From Thermomonas sp. (GTDB lineage Bacteria > Pseudomonadota > Gammaproteobacteria > Xanthomonadales > Xanthomonadaceae): a DNA stretch of 13,945 nt. Shown piece after piece: positions 8,275 to 13,945 of the stretch. The first letter of the stretch is position 1, and each line of letters begins with the position of its first letter. The notes beneath the pieces were generated by a model. The model ran no database searches, had not been told where the DNA came from, and saw only the letters and a list, made by a program, of their open reading frames with translations. The DNA is taken from NCBI GenBank assembly GCA_024711415.1, contig JANJSW010000046.1:1-13945 (forward strand). Reading direction: 5' to 3'. The position numbers were made by a program, and so were the translations under genes.

Positions 8275-8919
8275 TCATGTCGCCATCGACTCTAGCGACA
8301 GCGGCGTAAACAGGGCCTGACCATCCAGGGTGGCCTGTCCATTGCGTTCAGCAAGGCGGCCGGCGGCGGCCAGCTGCAGGACCTTCACCATCAGCGGGTG
8401 CTCGACTGCCAGCACCCGCGCCGCCAGCGTGTTGGCATCGTCGCCGGCATGCACCGGCACCCGTGCCTGTGCGATCACCGCGCCCGCGTCCAGCTCCGCA
8501 TTCACGAAATGCACGCTGGCGCCGTGCTCGGCATCGCCTTCATCGAGGGCGCGTTGGTGGGTATGCAGGCCCTTGTGCCTGGGCAGCAGCGAGGGATGGA
8601 TGTTCAGGATCTTGCCGGCGAAGCGCTGCAGGAAGGCTTCGCCGAGGATGCGCATGTAGCCGACGCAGACGATCCAGTCCGGTTCGCAGGCGGCCACGGC
8701 CTCGGCCAGCACCGCGTCGAAGGCCTCGCGGCCGCCGCAGGACTTGGGCGTGCGCGACCAGCGCAATGTTTCCGGCACCCGCTGCAACGCCTGTGCGTCG
8801 GGTTTGTCGGAAAACACCCCGGCGATGCGGGCGTCCAGCGTGCCGGCTTTGATCGCATCGAGGATGGCCTGCAGGTTGCTGCCGCGGCCGGAGGCGAGGA
8901 TGGCGAGGCGGGCCGGCAT
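8275..8919 (-). CDS. purN: Phosphoribosylglycinamide formyltransferase (GART)
   Basis: Transfers a formyl group from 10-formyltetrahydrofolate to GAR, the third step of de novo purine synthesis. The 214-residue product is close to the 212 of E. coli, and its catalytic residues fall at the same numbers: Asn106 and His108 in ILNIHPSLLP (104-113) and Asp144 in ELDAGAVIAQ. The phosphate-binding start LASGRGSNLQAILDAI (8-23), VGYMRILGEAFL, KGLHTHQRALDEGD and HGASVHFV are further family blocks. The start ATG shares one base with the purM stop (TGATG, 8917-8921), so the two are co-transcribed and probably coupled. It is the folate-dependent PurN type, not the formate-using PurT. Confidence 0.97.
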   Translation of the reverse strand: MPARLAILASGRGSNLQAILDAIKAGTLDARIAGVFSDKPDAQALQRVPETLRWSRTPKSCGGREAFDAVLAEAVAACEPDWIVCVGYMRILGEAFLQRFAGKILNIHPSLLPRHKGLHTHQRALDEGDAEHGASVHFVNAELDAGAVIAQARVPVHAGDDANTLAARVLAVEHPLMVKVLQLAAAGRLAERNGQATLDGQALFTPLSLESMAT

Positions 8920-9968
8920 CAGCGGATGTGCAGCCGCTCGCCTTCGCCAGCGGCCGGCACCACCTGGCCGATCTGCCAGTGCGGCAGGCCCATCCGCTCG
9001 AGGTCGGCGCCGATCGCGGCGGCATCGGCCGGCGCGACCATCAGCACGTAGCCGATGCCGCAGTTGAAGGTGCGCCACATTTCCTCGCGCGCAACGTTGC
9101 CTTCGCGCTGCAGCCAGTCGAACACCGCCGGCAGCGGCCAGCTGGCGGTGTCGATCTCCAGCCCGAGGCCCTGCGGTACCACCCGGATGATCTTCTCCAC
9201 CAGTGCGCCGCCGGTGACGTGGGCCATCGCGTGGATGTCGTGCTTGGCCAGCAGTTCCAGCACCGGCTTGACGTAGATGCGGGTGGGTTCCATCAGCGCG
9301 TCGGCCAGGGTCACGCCGCCGAGGTCCAGGTCCAGCGGGCTGCCGGCGCGCTCGAGGATCCTGCGCACCAGCGAGTAGCCGTTGGAATGCGGGCCGCTGG
9401 AGGCGATGCCGATCAGCACGTCGCCCGCGCGCAGTTTGCTGGAGTCGATGAGCTTCGACTTCTCCACCGCACCGACGGTGAAGCCGGCCAGGTCGTACTC
9501 GCCCGGCGGGTACATGTCGGGCATTTCCGCGGTCTCGCCGCCGATCAGCGCGCAGCCGGCGATCTCGCAGCCCTTGGCGATGCCGCCGACCACGTTCACC
9601 GTGGTCTCCACGTCCAGCTTGCCGGTGGCGAAGTAATCGAGGAAGAACAGCGGCTCGGCGCCCTGCACCAGCACGTCGTTCACGCACATCGCCACCAGGT
9701 CCTGGCCGATGCTGTCGTGGCGGTTCAGCTGCTTGGCCAGGATCAGCTTGGTGCCGACGCCGTCGGTGCCGGACACCAGCACCGGCTCCCTGTAGCGGCT
9801 GGAGAGGTCGAACAGGCCGCCGAACAGGCCCACGCCGCCCAGCACTTCCGGGCGCATCGTGCGGCGGACCAGCGGCTTGATGCGCTCGACCACCGCGTTG
9901 CCGGCATCGATGTCGACGCCTGCGTCGCGGTAGGTCAGGCCGGGGGAGGAGGGTGTGGATGGCGTCAC
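8919..9968 (-). CDS. purM: Phosphoribosylformylglycinamidine cyclo-ligase (AIR synthetase)
   Basis: ATP-dependent closure of formylglycinamidine ribonucleotide to aminoimidazole ribonucleotide, the fifth step of purine synthesis. The GTG at 9968 gives 349 residues (345 in E. coli) and starts just before [20 protein letters not shown]. The N-terminal domain contains [56 protein letters not shown] and [16 protein letters not shown]. Later blocks are [48 protein letters not shown] and [12 protein letters not shown]. Sequence upstream of the GTG in this frame is not PurM-like, so this start is preferred although no strong ribosome-binding site is seen. It is the first gene of the purM-purN-DUF3108 unit and is divergent from the DUF2066 gene. 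Confidence 0.97.
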   Translation of the reverse strand: MTPSTPSSPGLTYRDAGVDIDAGNAVVERIKPLVRRTMRPEVLGGVGLFGGLFDLSSRYREPVLVSGTDGVGTKLILAKQLNRHDSIGQDLVAMCVNDVLVQGAEPLFFLDYFATGKLDVETTVNVVGGIAKGCEIAGCALIGGETAEMPDMYPPGEYDLAGFTVGAVEKSKLIDSSKLRAGDVLIGIASSGPHSNGYSLVRRILERAGSPLDLDLGGVTLADALMEPTRIYVKPVLELLAKHDIHAMAHVTGGALVEKIIRVVPQGLGLEIDTASWPLPAVFDWLQREGNVAREEMWRTFNCGIGYVLMVAPADAAAIGADLERMGLPHWQIGQVVPAAGEGERLHIR

Positions 9969-10093
9969 GGCGGGCTCGCACGGGCGTGGTGAATCGGCGA
10001 TTTTAACAGCCGCTGGCCGCGGACATGGACGTGCCCGCCCGGCTGCGGCACCATTTCGGCAGCGACGGCCGGGATTTCCGGCGAGGAACCGCG
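9969..10093. other. Divergent purM/DUF2066 intergenic region
   Basis: 125 bp that must hold control elements for both directions. Apart from the purM-directed extended -10 element I see no clear plus-strand promoter. The right end carries the strong ribosome-binding site GAGGA (10083-10087) for the DUF2066 gene. Confidence 0.6.
10000..10008 (-). promoter_or_regulatory. Candidate extended -10 promoter of purM
   Basis: On the minus strand the bases read TGTTAAAAT: a TGn motif followed by TAAAAT, five of six matches to TATAAT. It is the only AT-rich spot in a GC-rich 125-bp divergent spacer. Transcription would begin near 9992, about 24 nt before the purM GTG. No convincing -35 box lies 16-18 nt upstream, as expected for an extended -10 promoter. 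Confidence 0.5.
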
Positions 10094-11215
10094 ATGCAGA
10101 CGAAGCCGCAAGGGACGATGCGACGGTGCAACCAATGGCTCTGGGCGGCCATGCTCGGCTTGTGCCTGCTGCCGGTGGGCGCGGCGCTGGCACAGCGCAC
10201 CGAAGGCGACCGGGCGCAGGCGCAGGGCGCCTACCAGGCCGAAGTGGTGGTGCGCAACCAGACCGATGGCGAGCGCGAAAAAGCCTTCGCCCGCGCGCTG
10301 GCGCAGGTGCTGGGCAACGTCACCGGCGACGGCGCCGCCGCCCAGCGGCCGGGCGTGCGCGAGGAACTGGCGAAGGCGCGGGACTACGTGGACGGCTACG
10401 ACTACCGCCAGGACGAGGGCGTGTCGGCTACCGGTGCGCCGAGCTTCAAGACCATGCTGGTGGTGCGTTTCCGGCAGCAGGACGTGGACGACCTGGTGGC
10501 GATGCTGGGTCTGCCCAGCTGGCCGCAGCCGCGCCCCAAGCCGGTGCTGTGGCTCGCCATCGACGATGGCAGCGGGCCGCGGCTGGTGGGACTGGGGCAG
10601 GTGAACGCGGCGCGTTCGGTGCTGGATGCGGCCAAGTCGCGCGGCTACGCGCTGGGCCTGCCGTCCGGCAACGCCGCCGAACAGGCCGCGGTGGGCGCGA
10701 TCTGGCGCGGCGACACCGCCGCGATCGCCGCGCTGTCGAAGCGCTACAGCCCGCCGATGCAGCTGATCGGCAAGCTGCAGCGCAGCGCCGCTGGCTGGAG
10801 CGCGGACTGGACCTTCGTCGACGGCGGCAAGGTGCTGTCGAACTGGCAGACCAGCAGCATGGATGCACGCAGGGCGATGGCCGGCGGCGCCGACGGTGCG
10901 GCGGATGCGCTCTTCAGGCGTTATGCCAAGGCCGGTACGGCCGGGCCGGCGGGCGTGTATCGGGTGCGCGTGCTCGGGATCGACGGTGCCGACGATTACC
11001 TGCGCCTGGCCGGCTATCTGGACGATGTTTCCATCGTCAGGCGCATCACCCCGGCCGTCGCCGCGCCGGACGCGCTCGACCTCGATCTGGAGCTGGCCTC
11101 GGGCATTGCCGGGTTCTCCCGCTACGTCAGCCGCGGCGGCACGCTGTCGCCGGTTTCCGCGGGCGAAGGCGATGGCGATGCGGGCGTTGCCACGTTCCGG
11201 TTGGCGGGGCGCTGA
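10094..11215 (+). CDS. DUF2066 secreted protein, function unknown
   Basis: A 373-residue exported protein. The ATG at 10094 is supported by GAGGA 6 nt upstream. An N-terminal signal follows ([19 protein letters not shown] at 9-27), with likely cleavage after ALA at residue 33. The mature start, [21 protein letters not shown] with [14 protein letters not shown] after it, is the recognisable DUF2066 region; [22 protein letters not shown] and [13 protein letters not shown] are also typical. No catalytic motif is apparent. DUF2066 genes neighbour purMN and hda in several gammaproteobacteria, but the functional reason is not known. It ends two bases before the permease gene. An ATG at 10118 would give a shorter signal peptide (365 residues in all), and an ATG at 10025 lacks support. 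Confidence 0.85.
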   Translation: MQTKPQGTMRRCNQWLWAAMLGLCLLPVGAALAQRTEGDRAQAQGAYQAEVVVRNQTDGEREKAFARALAQVLGNVTGDGAAAQRPGVREELAKARDYVDGYDYRQDEGVSATGAPSFKTMLVVRFRQQDVDDLVAMLGLPSWPQPRPKPVLWLAIDDGSGPRLVGLGQVNAARSVLDAAKSRGYALGLPSGNAAEQAAVGAIWRGDTAAIAALSKRYSPPMQLIGKLQRSAAGWSADWTFVDGGKVLSNWQTSSMDARRAMAGGADGAADALFRRYAKAGTAGPAGVYRVRVLGIDGADDYLRLAGYLDDVSIVRRITPAVAAPDALDLDLELASGIAGFSRYVSRGGTLSPVSAGEGDGDAGVATFRLAGR

Positions 11216-11217
11216 GC

Positions 11218-12402
11218 ATGCATCGCGAAGACGACCTGGCCACCATCGCCGCGTTCTACCGCCGCGTGCAGTGGGCCGCGCTGGCGCTGGGCGTGCTGTG
11301 GGTGGTCTGGCTGCTGGCGCCGATCCTCAGTCCGTTCGTGTTCGCCGCGCTGCTGGGCTGGCTGGGCGACCCGATGGTCGATCGCCTGGAAGCCCGCCGC
11401 ATGCAGCGCAACACCGCGGTGGTGCTGGTGTTCAGCGTGATGACCCTGCTGCTGACCATCGTCGCCATCCTGCTGGTGCCGCTGCTGGAGCAGCAGCTGG
11501 TGACGCTGGTCGAATCGCTGCCGAAGTACCGCGACTGGTTCGTGCAGACCGCGCTGCCGTGGATCGAGCACCGCACCGGTCTGCAAATCCTGTCGTGGCT
11601 GGATCCGGAGCGCCTGTTCCAGCTGATCCGCGAACACTGGCAGGGCGCCGGCGGAGTGGCGGCGACCATCCTCGGCTACGTCTCGCGCTCCGGCTTCGCG
11701 CTGATGGGCTGGCTGGCCAACATCGTGCTGCTGCCGGTGCTGACCTTCTTCGTCCTGCGCGACTGGGACCTGATCGTCGGCCGGGTTGGCGCGCTGGTGC
11801 CGCGCGACCACTACGACACCGTGCGCCGGCTGGCGCGCGAATCCGACCAGGTGCTGGGGGGCTTCCTGCGCGGCCAGCTCACGGTGATGCTGATCCTGGG
11901 CGTGCTGTACGCCATCGGCCTGTGGGCGGTGGGCCTCAACCTCGGCATCCTGATCGGGCTGATCGCTGGTCTGCTGACCTTCGTGCCCTACCTGGGCCCG
12001 GCGGCCATCGTGGTGTTCGGCGGCATCGCCGCGCTGGTGCAGTACGGCGACTGGCAGCATCTGGCCGGGGTGGCGGTGGTGTTCAGCGTCGGCCAGGTCA
12101 TCGAGAGCTACTGGCTCACCCCGAAGCTGGTCGGCGACAAGATCGGCCTGCACCCGATGGCGGTGATCTTCGCGGTGATGGCCGGCGGCACCCTGTTCGG
12201 TTTCCTCGGCATGCTGCTGGCGCTGCCGGTGGCGGCGGTGGCGAACGTGTTGCTGCGCTACGCGCAGGATCGCTACCGGCACAGCCGCCTGTATGCCGGC
12301 GACGCGGCGGCGATCGTCCTCGATGCCAATGCGGGCGCCGCCGCGGCTGCCGTCGTGCCACCGACGAACGAGCCGGCCGAACGCGAGCCGCCTGTCACCT
12401 GA
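11218..12402 (+). CDS. AI-2E family (PerM-like) transporter
   Basis: A 394-residue polytopic inner-membrane protein of the AI-2E/PerM family. Membrane helices are evident at about 18-47 (two closely spaced), 62-84, 159-182 and several from about 220 to 355. Family landmarks are the hydrophilic middle segment (about 90-155), VLPVLTFFVLRDWD-like text near residue 175, LGGFLRGQLTVMLILG, LLTFVPYLGPAAIVVFGGI and the end block IESYWLTPKLVGDKIGLHPMAVIFA followed by GGTLFGFLGMLLALP. The substrate is unknown; family members have been linked to autoinducer-2 export or Na+/H+ exchange, and I would not assume either. The C-terminal 30 residues are Ala/Pro-rich and probably disordered. It starts two bases after the DUF2066 stop and ends one base before the hda start, so the three genes form one operon. 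Confidence 0.93.
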   Translation: MHREDDLATIAAFYRRVQWAALALGVLWVVWLLAPILSPFVFAALLGWLGDPMVDRLEARRMQRNTAVVLVFSVMTLLLTIVAILLVPLLEQQLVTLVESLPKYRDWFVQTALPWIEHRTGLQILSWLDPERLFQLIREHWQGAGGVAATILGYVSRSGFALMGWLANIVLLPVLTFFVLRDWDLIVGRVGALVPRDHYDTVRRLARESDQVLGGFLRGQLTVMLILGVLYAIGLWAVGLNLGILIGLIAGLLTFVPYLGPAAIVVFGGIAALVQYGDWQHLAGVAVVFSVGQVIESYWLTPKLVGDKIGLHPMAVIFAVMAGGTLFGFLGMLLALPVAAVANVLLRYAQDRYRHSRLYAGDAAAIVLDANAGAAAAAVVPPTNEPAEREPPVT

Positions 12403-12403
12403 G

Positions 12404-13108
12404 ATGACCGAACTGGTTCCACAGTTGCCGCTGGCCCTGCGCGCGCCTCCGGATCAGCGGCTGTCGCGTTATGTCGGCGCGCCGGCAGGATTGCTGGAAG
12501 GCCTGCAGGCGCTGGCCGTCGGCAGCGCCGCCGCCGGCCTTTACCTGCACGGCGCCCACGCCACCGGCAAGACCCATCTGCTGCTGGCCACCTGCGCCGA
12601 GGCGGAGGCAGCAGGCGTGCACGCCGCGTACCTGACCCTGCGCGGCCTGCGCGGGCGGGTGCGCGCGGCGGTGGAAGGCGTGGAGCGCGCCCGGCTGGTG
12701 GCGGTGGACGACGTTGACGCCGTGGCCGGCAACCGCGACGACGAGGTGGCGCTGTTCGACCTTCACAACCGCCTGCACGATGCCGGCCGCGGCGTCCTGT
12801 ACGCGGCCGACGCCGCCCCGGACGCGCTGCCGCTGGTGCTGCCGGACCTGCGTTCGCGGCTGGCGCAGTGCGCGCGCTGGGCGCTGCCGGTGCTGGACGA
12901 TGCGGGCCGCGCCGAACTGCTGCGCCAGCGTGCCGCTGCGCGCGGGCTGGATCTCGACGAGGCTGCGCTGGACTGGCTGCTGCGCCGCTGCAGCCGTGAC
13001 CTTGGCAGCTTGACCGCGATCTTCGAGCGGCTGGATCGCGCTTCGCTGGCCGCGCAGCGTCGCCTGACCGTGCCGTTTCTGCGCCAGGTGCTGGAAATCG
13101 ATACCTAG
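12404..13108 (+). CDS. hda: DnaA regulatory inactivator Hda
   Basis: AAA+ protein that, with the DNA-loaded sliding clamp, stimulates ATP hydrolysis by DnaA and so blocks re-initiation of replication. The 234-residue product matches E. coli Hda (233) in size. The N-terminus carries QLPLAL at residues 7-12, a QL(S/P)LxL clamp-binding motif. Walker A is GAHATGKTH (50-58), a complete GxxxxGKT, whereas E. coli Hda has GRS at this place; Walker B is LVAVDDVDAV (98-107). LPDLRSRLAQC holds the conserved Arg of the box VII region, and FERLDRASLAAQRRLTVPFL is the typical C-terminus. The ATG lies one base after the permease stop, so expression is probably coupled to it. A full DnaA is excluded by length and by the lack of a DNA-binding domain IV. 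Confidence 0.95.
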   Translation: MTELVPQLPLALRAPPDQRLSRYVGAPAGLLEGLQALAVGSAAAGLYLHGAHATGKTHLLLATCAEAEAAGVHAAYLTLRGLRGRVRAAVEGVERARLVAVDDVDAVAGNRDDEVALFDLHNRLHDAGRGVLYAADAAPDALPLVLPDLRSRLAQCARWALPVLDDAGRAELLRQRAAARGLDLDEAALDWLLRRCSRDLGSLTAIFERLDRASLAAQRRLTVPFLRQVLEIDT

Positions 13109-13179
13109 AGATCGAATCGGACAACGTGCCAAGTGTTATCGCAACCACATGTTGCGATGTCCGTCTGCAGAGTGGCGCC
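13109..13179. other. hda/mrr convergent spacer
   Basis: 71 bp between convergent stops. It contains the 8-bp inverted repeat described separately and marks the start of visibly lower-GC DNA. No gene is evident. Confidence 0.7.
13138..13158. terminator. Hairpin between hda and the mrr-like gene
   Basis: Perfect 8-bp inverted repeat ATCGCAAC / GTTGCGAT around the 5-base loop CACAT. It lies between two convergent stop codons, 29 nt after hda and 21 nt after mrr, so it could terminate both transcripts. No T-run follows on either strand, so the assignment is tentative. Confidence 0.5.
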
Positions 13180-13945
13180 TTATCTGAAATCGCGAAAGAA
13201 CTCTAGGTCTACCTCGAAAACGGTGCGTGGCCTGACACCCAGTTGCAGTCGCTCGAACATCTGCACCAATTTTTCGCCATCGATCAATTCGATCGGGTCA
13301 ACGCCATCGCGGACGGCTTCTCTCTTGGCATCCATCGTGAATCTACCCGTGGTGATCACGATCCCCTTGTCGGCGCGTCCGATCATTGCGCCGCGGAAAT
13401 CACGGATCATTCCCGCGCCAACGGACCCCTGATATCTCTTGCACTGGAAAATGACCTTGAAGCTGAGGAGCGGGTTGATTTCGAGGATGCCTTCTCCATC
13501 GATCCCGCCATCCCCGGAACGGCCAGTGACTTTCACGTTCTGGAATCCGTTCTCCCTGAGCAGCCGTTGGCATAGACGTTCAAATCCTTCCGGACTGAGT
13601 GACTTCAGTATGGGAAGGAGTTGAGGCTCGTTCTCAGGTAGGTCGCTTTCGTCGATTTTGGGTTCAGTGGACGCAGGCTGGTGGCCCATGTCATCGGATT
13701 TGTCGGATCTGATGACGGCATGCGCTGACTTGAGTAGGTCTCCCGGCTGAAGTTTGGAAAGGTCATCCGTGAGGCCTTTCTCAGTGAGGCTCCAGATTCC
13801 CCGAGCAGATGAGTCGATATGGCCGGAGTACACGAGGTACATGCGAGCCCAGGCGATTTGATTGCGAACTCTCGATTGGCCGTTTTTGAGTGTCTTCTCG
13901 AGTTCGCTTTCCGGAACTCTCTCGCGGTCTATGACTGCATCAGTT
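13180..13945 (-). CDS. mrr: Mrr-type restriction endonuclease, 5' end cut by window edge
   Basis: Predicted type IV-like restriction enzyme that cuts modified DNA, judging from the family. 254 codons plus a TAA stop are visible; the frame is open to the window edge, so the ATG at 13842 is internal. The N-terminal part (AWARMYLVYSGHID to ARGIWSLTEKGL) is the winged-helix Mrr_N domain; an acidic linker follows. The catalytic domain starts LSPEGFERLCQRLLRENGFQNVKV and has the PD-(D/E)xK-like core GRSGDGGIDGEG (Asp codon at 13498-13500) and FQCKRY (Gln 13444-13446, Lys 13438-13440), so D-QxK is intact. IRDFRGAM and KGIVITTGRFT complete the fold. GC content is well below the rest of the window (34/60 at 13201-13260, 29/60 at 13861-13920), suggesting transfer. 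No methylase or specificity gene is visible. Confidence 0.9.
   Translation of the reverse strand, partial: TDAVIDRERVPESELEKTLKNGQSRVRNQIAWARMYLVYSGHIDSSARGIWSLTEKGLTDDLSKLQPGDLLKSAHAVIRSDKSDDMGHQPASTEPKIDESDLPENEPQLLPILKSLSPEGFERLCQRLLRENGFQNVKVTGRSGDGGIDGEGILEINPLLSFKVIFQCKRYQGSVGAGMIRDFRGAMIGRADKGIVITTGRFTMDAKREAVRDGVDPIELIDGEKLVQMFERLQLGVRPRTVFEVDLEFFRDFR

Noticed and set aside
8920..9981. Upstream extension of the purN frame
   Set aside because: It lies over purM in another frame with Arg/Gly-rich shadow text; PurN catalytic numbering matches E. coli only with the start at 8919.
10025..10093. Upstream ATG start of DUF2066 at 10025
   Set aside because: It would place 23 charged residues before the signal peptide; the ATG at 10094 has a strong GAGGA ribosome-binding site.
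9955..11217. Long N-terminal extension in frame with the AI-2E permease
   Set aside because: It overlaps DUF2066 out of frame and is low-complexity; the permease starts at 11218, where the family N-terminus begins.
13133..13624. Short plus-strand open frames over mrr
   Set aside because: Antisense to a gene with intact Mrr domains; no independent support.

Overview
This is a very GC-rich window (42 of 60 bases are G or C in the core stretch I counted, 2161-2220). Its gene order and protein sequences fit the Xanthomonadaceae/Lysobacteraceae, for example a Lysobacter-, Luteimonas-, Thermomonas- or Pseudoxanthomonas-like gammaproteobacterium. The assignment rests on the run eno-ftsB-ispD-ispF-truD, then surE-pcm-yqaA-nlpD without rpoS, then purM/purN with DUF3108, DUF2066, an AI-2E-family permease and hda. 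Nearly everything is conserved chromosomal housekeeping DNA, tightly packed, with no gene-free stretch above about 125 bp. I found no tRNA, rRNA, CRISPR array, insertion sequence or phage gene.

Region 1 (1-4086, plus strand) holds the 3' part of eno, then ftsB, ispD, ispF, truD and a DUF3267 membrane protein with an HExxH motif. From ftsB onward the genes overlap by ATGA/GTGA junctions or sit within a few bases, so this reads as one translationally coupled operon joining glycolysis, septum formation, isoprenoid (MEP pathway) synthesis and tRNA pseudouridylation. It runs tail-to-tail into region 2, an Smr-domain gene on the minus strand (4087-4653). The two stop codons abut and form the palindrome TGATCA.

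Region 3 (4727-7532, plus strand) is surE-pcm-yqaA-nlpD, a repair and envelope set again chained by 4-nt overlaps. yqaA looks broken. Its reading frame shifts near 6690, the expected last membrane helix and stop lie in another frame, and as written the frame runs straight into nlpD. In enterobacteria nlpD is followed by rpoS; here it is followed by a hairpin and a convergent operon.

Region 4 (7568-9968, minus strand) is purM-purN-DUF3108, read away from a candidate extended -10 promoter near 10000. Region 5 (10094-13108, plus strand) is DUF2066 (secreted), an AI-2E-family permease and hda, whose product is the regulator that inactivates DnaA. Region 6 (13180 to the end, minus strand) is an Mrr-type restriction endonuclease, cut by the window edge. 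It has clearly lower GC than the rest (34/60 and 29/60 in two stretches counted), which suggests horizontal acquisition just downstream of hda.

I see no convincing undescribed multi-gene system. The points most worth a second look are the yqaA lesion with its in-frame run-on into nlpD, the DUF3267 putative intramembrane-type metalloprotease in the isoprenoid/tRNA operon, and the composition break with the mrr gene.
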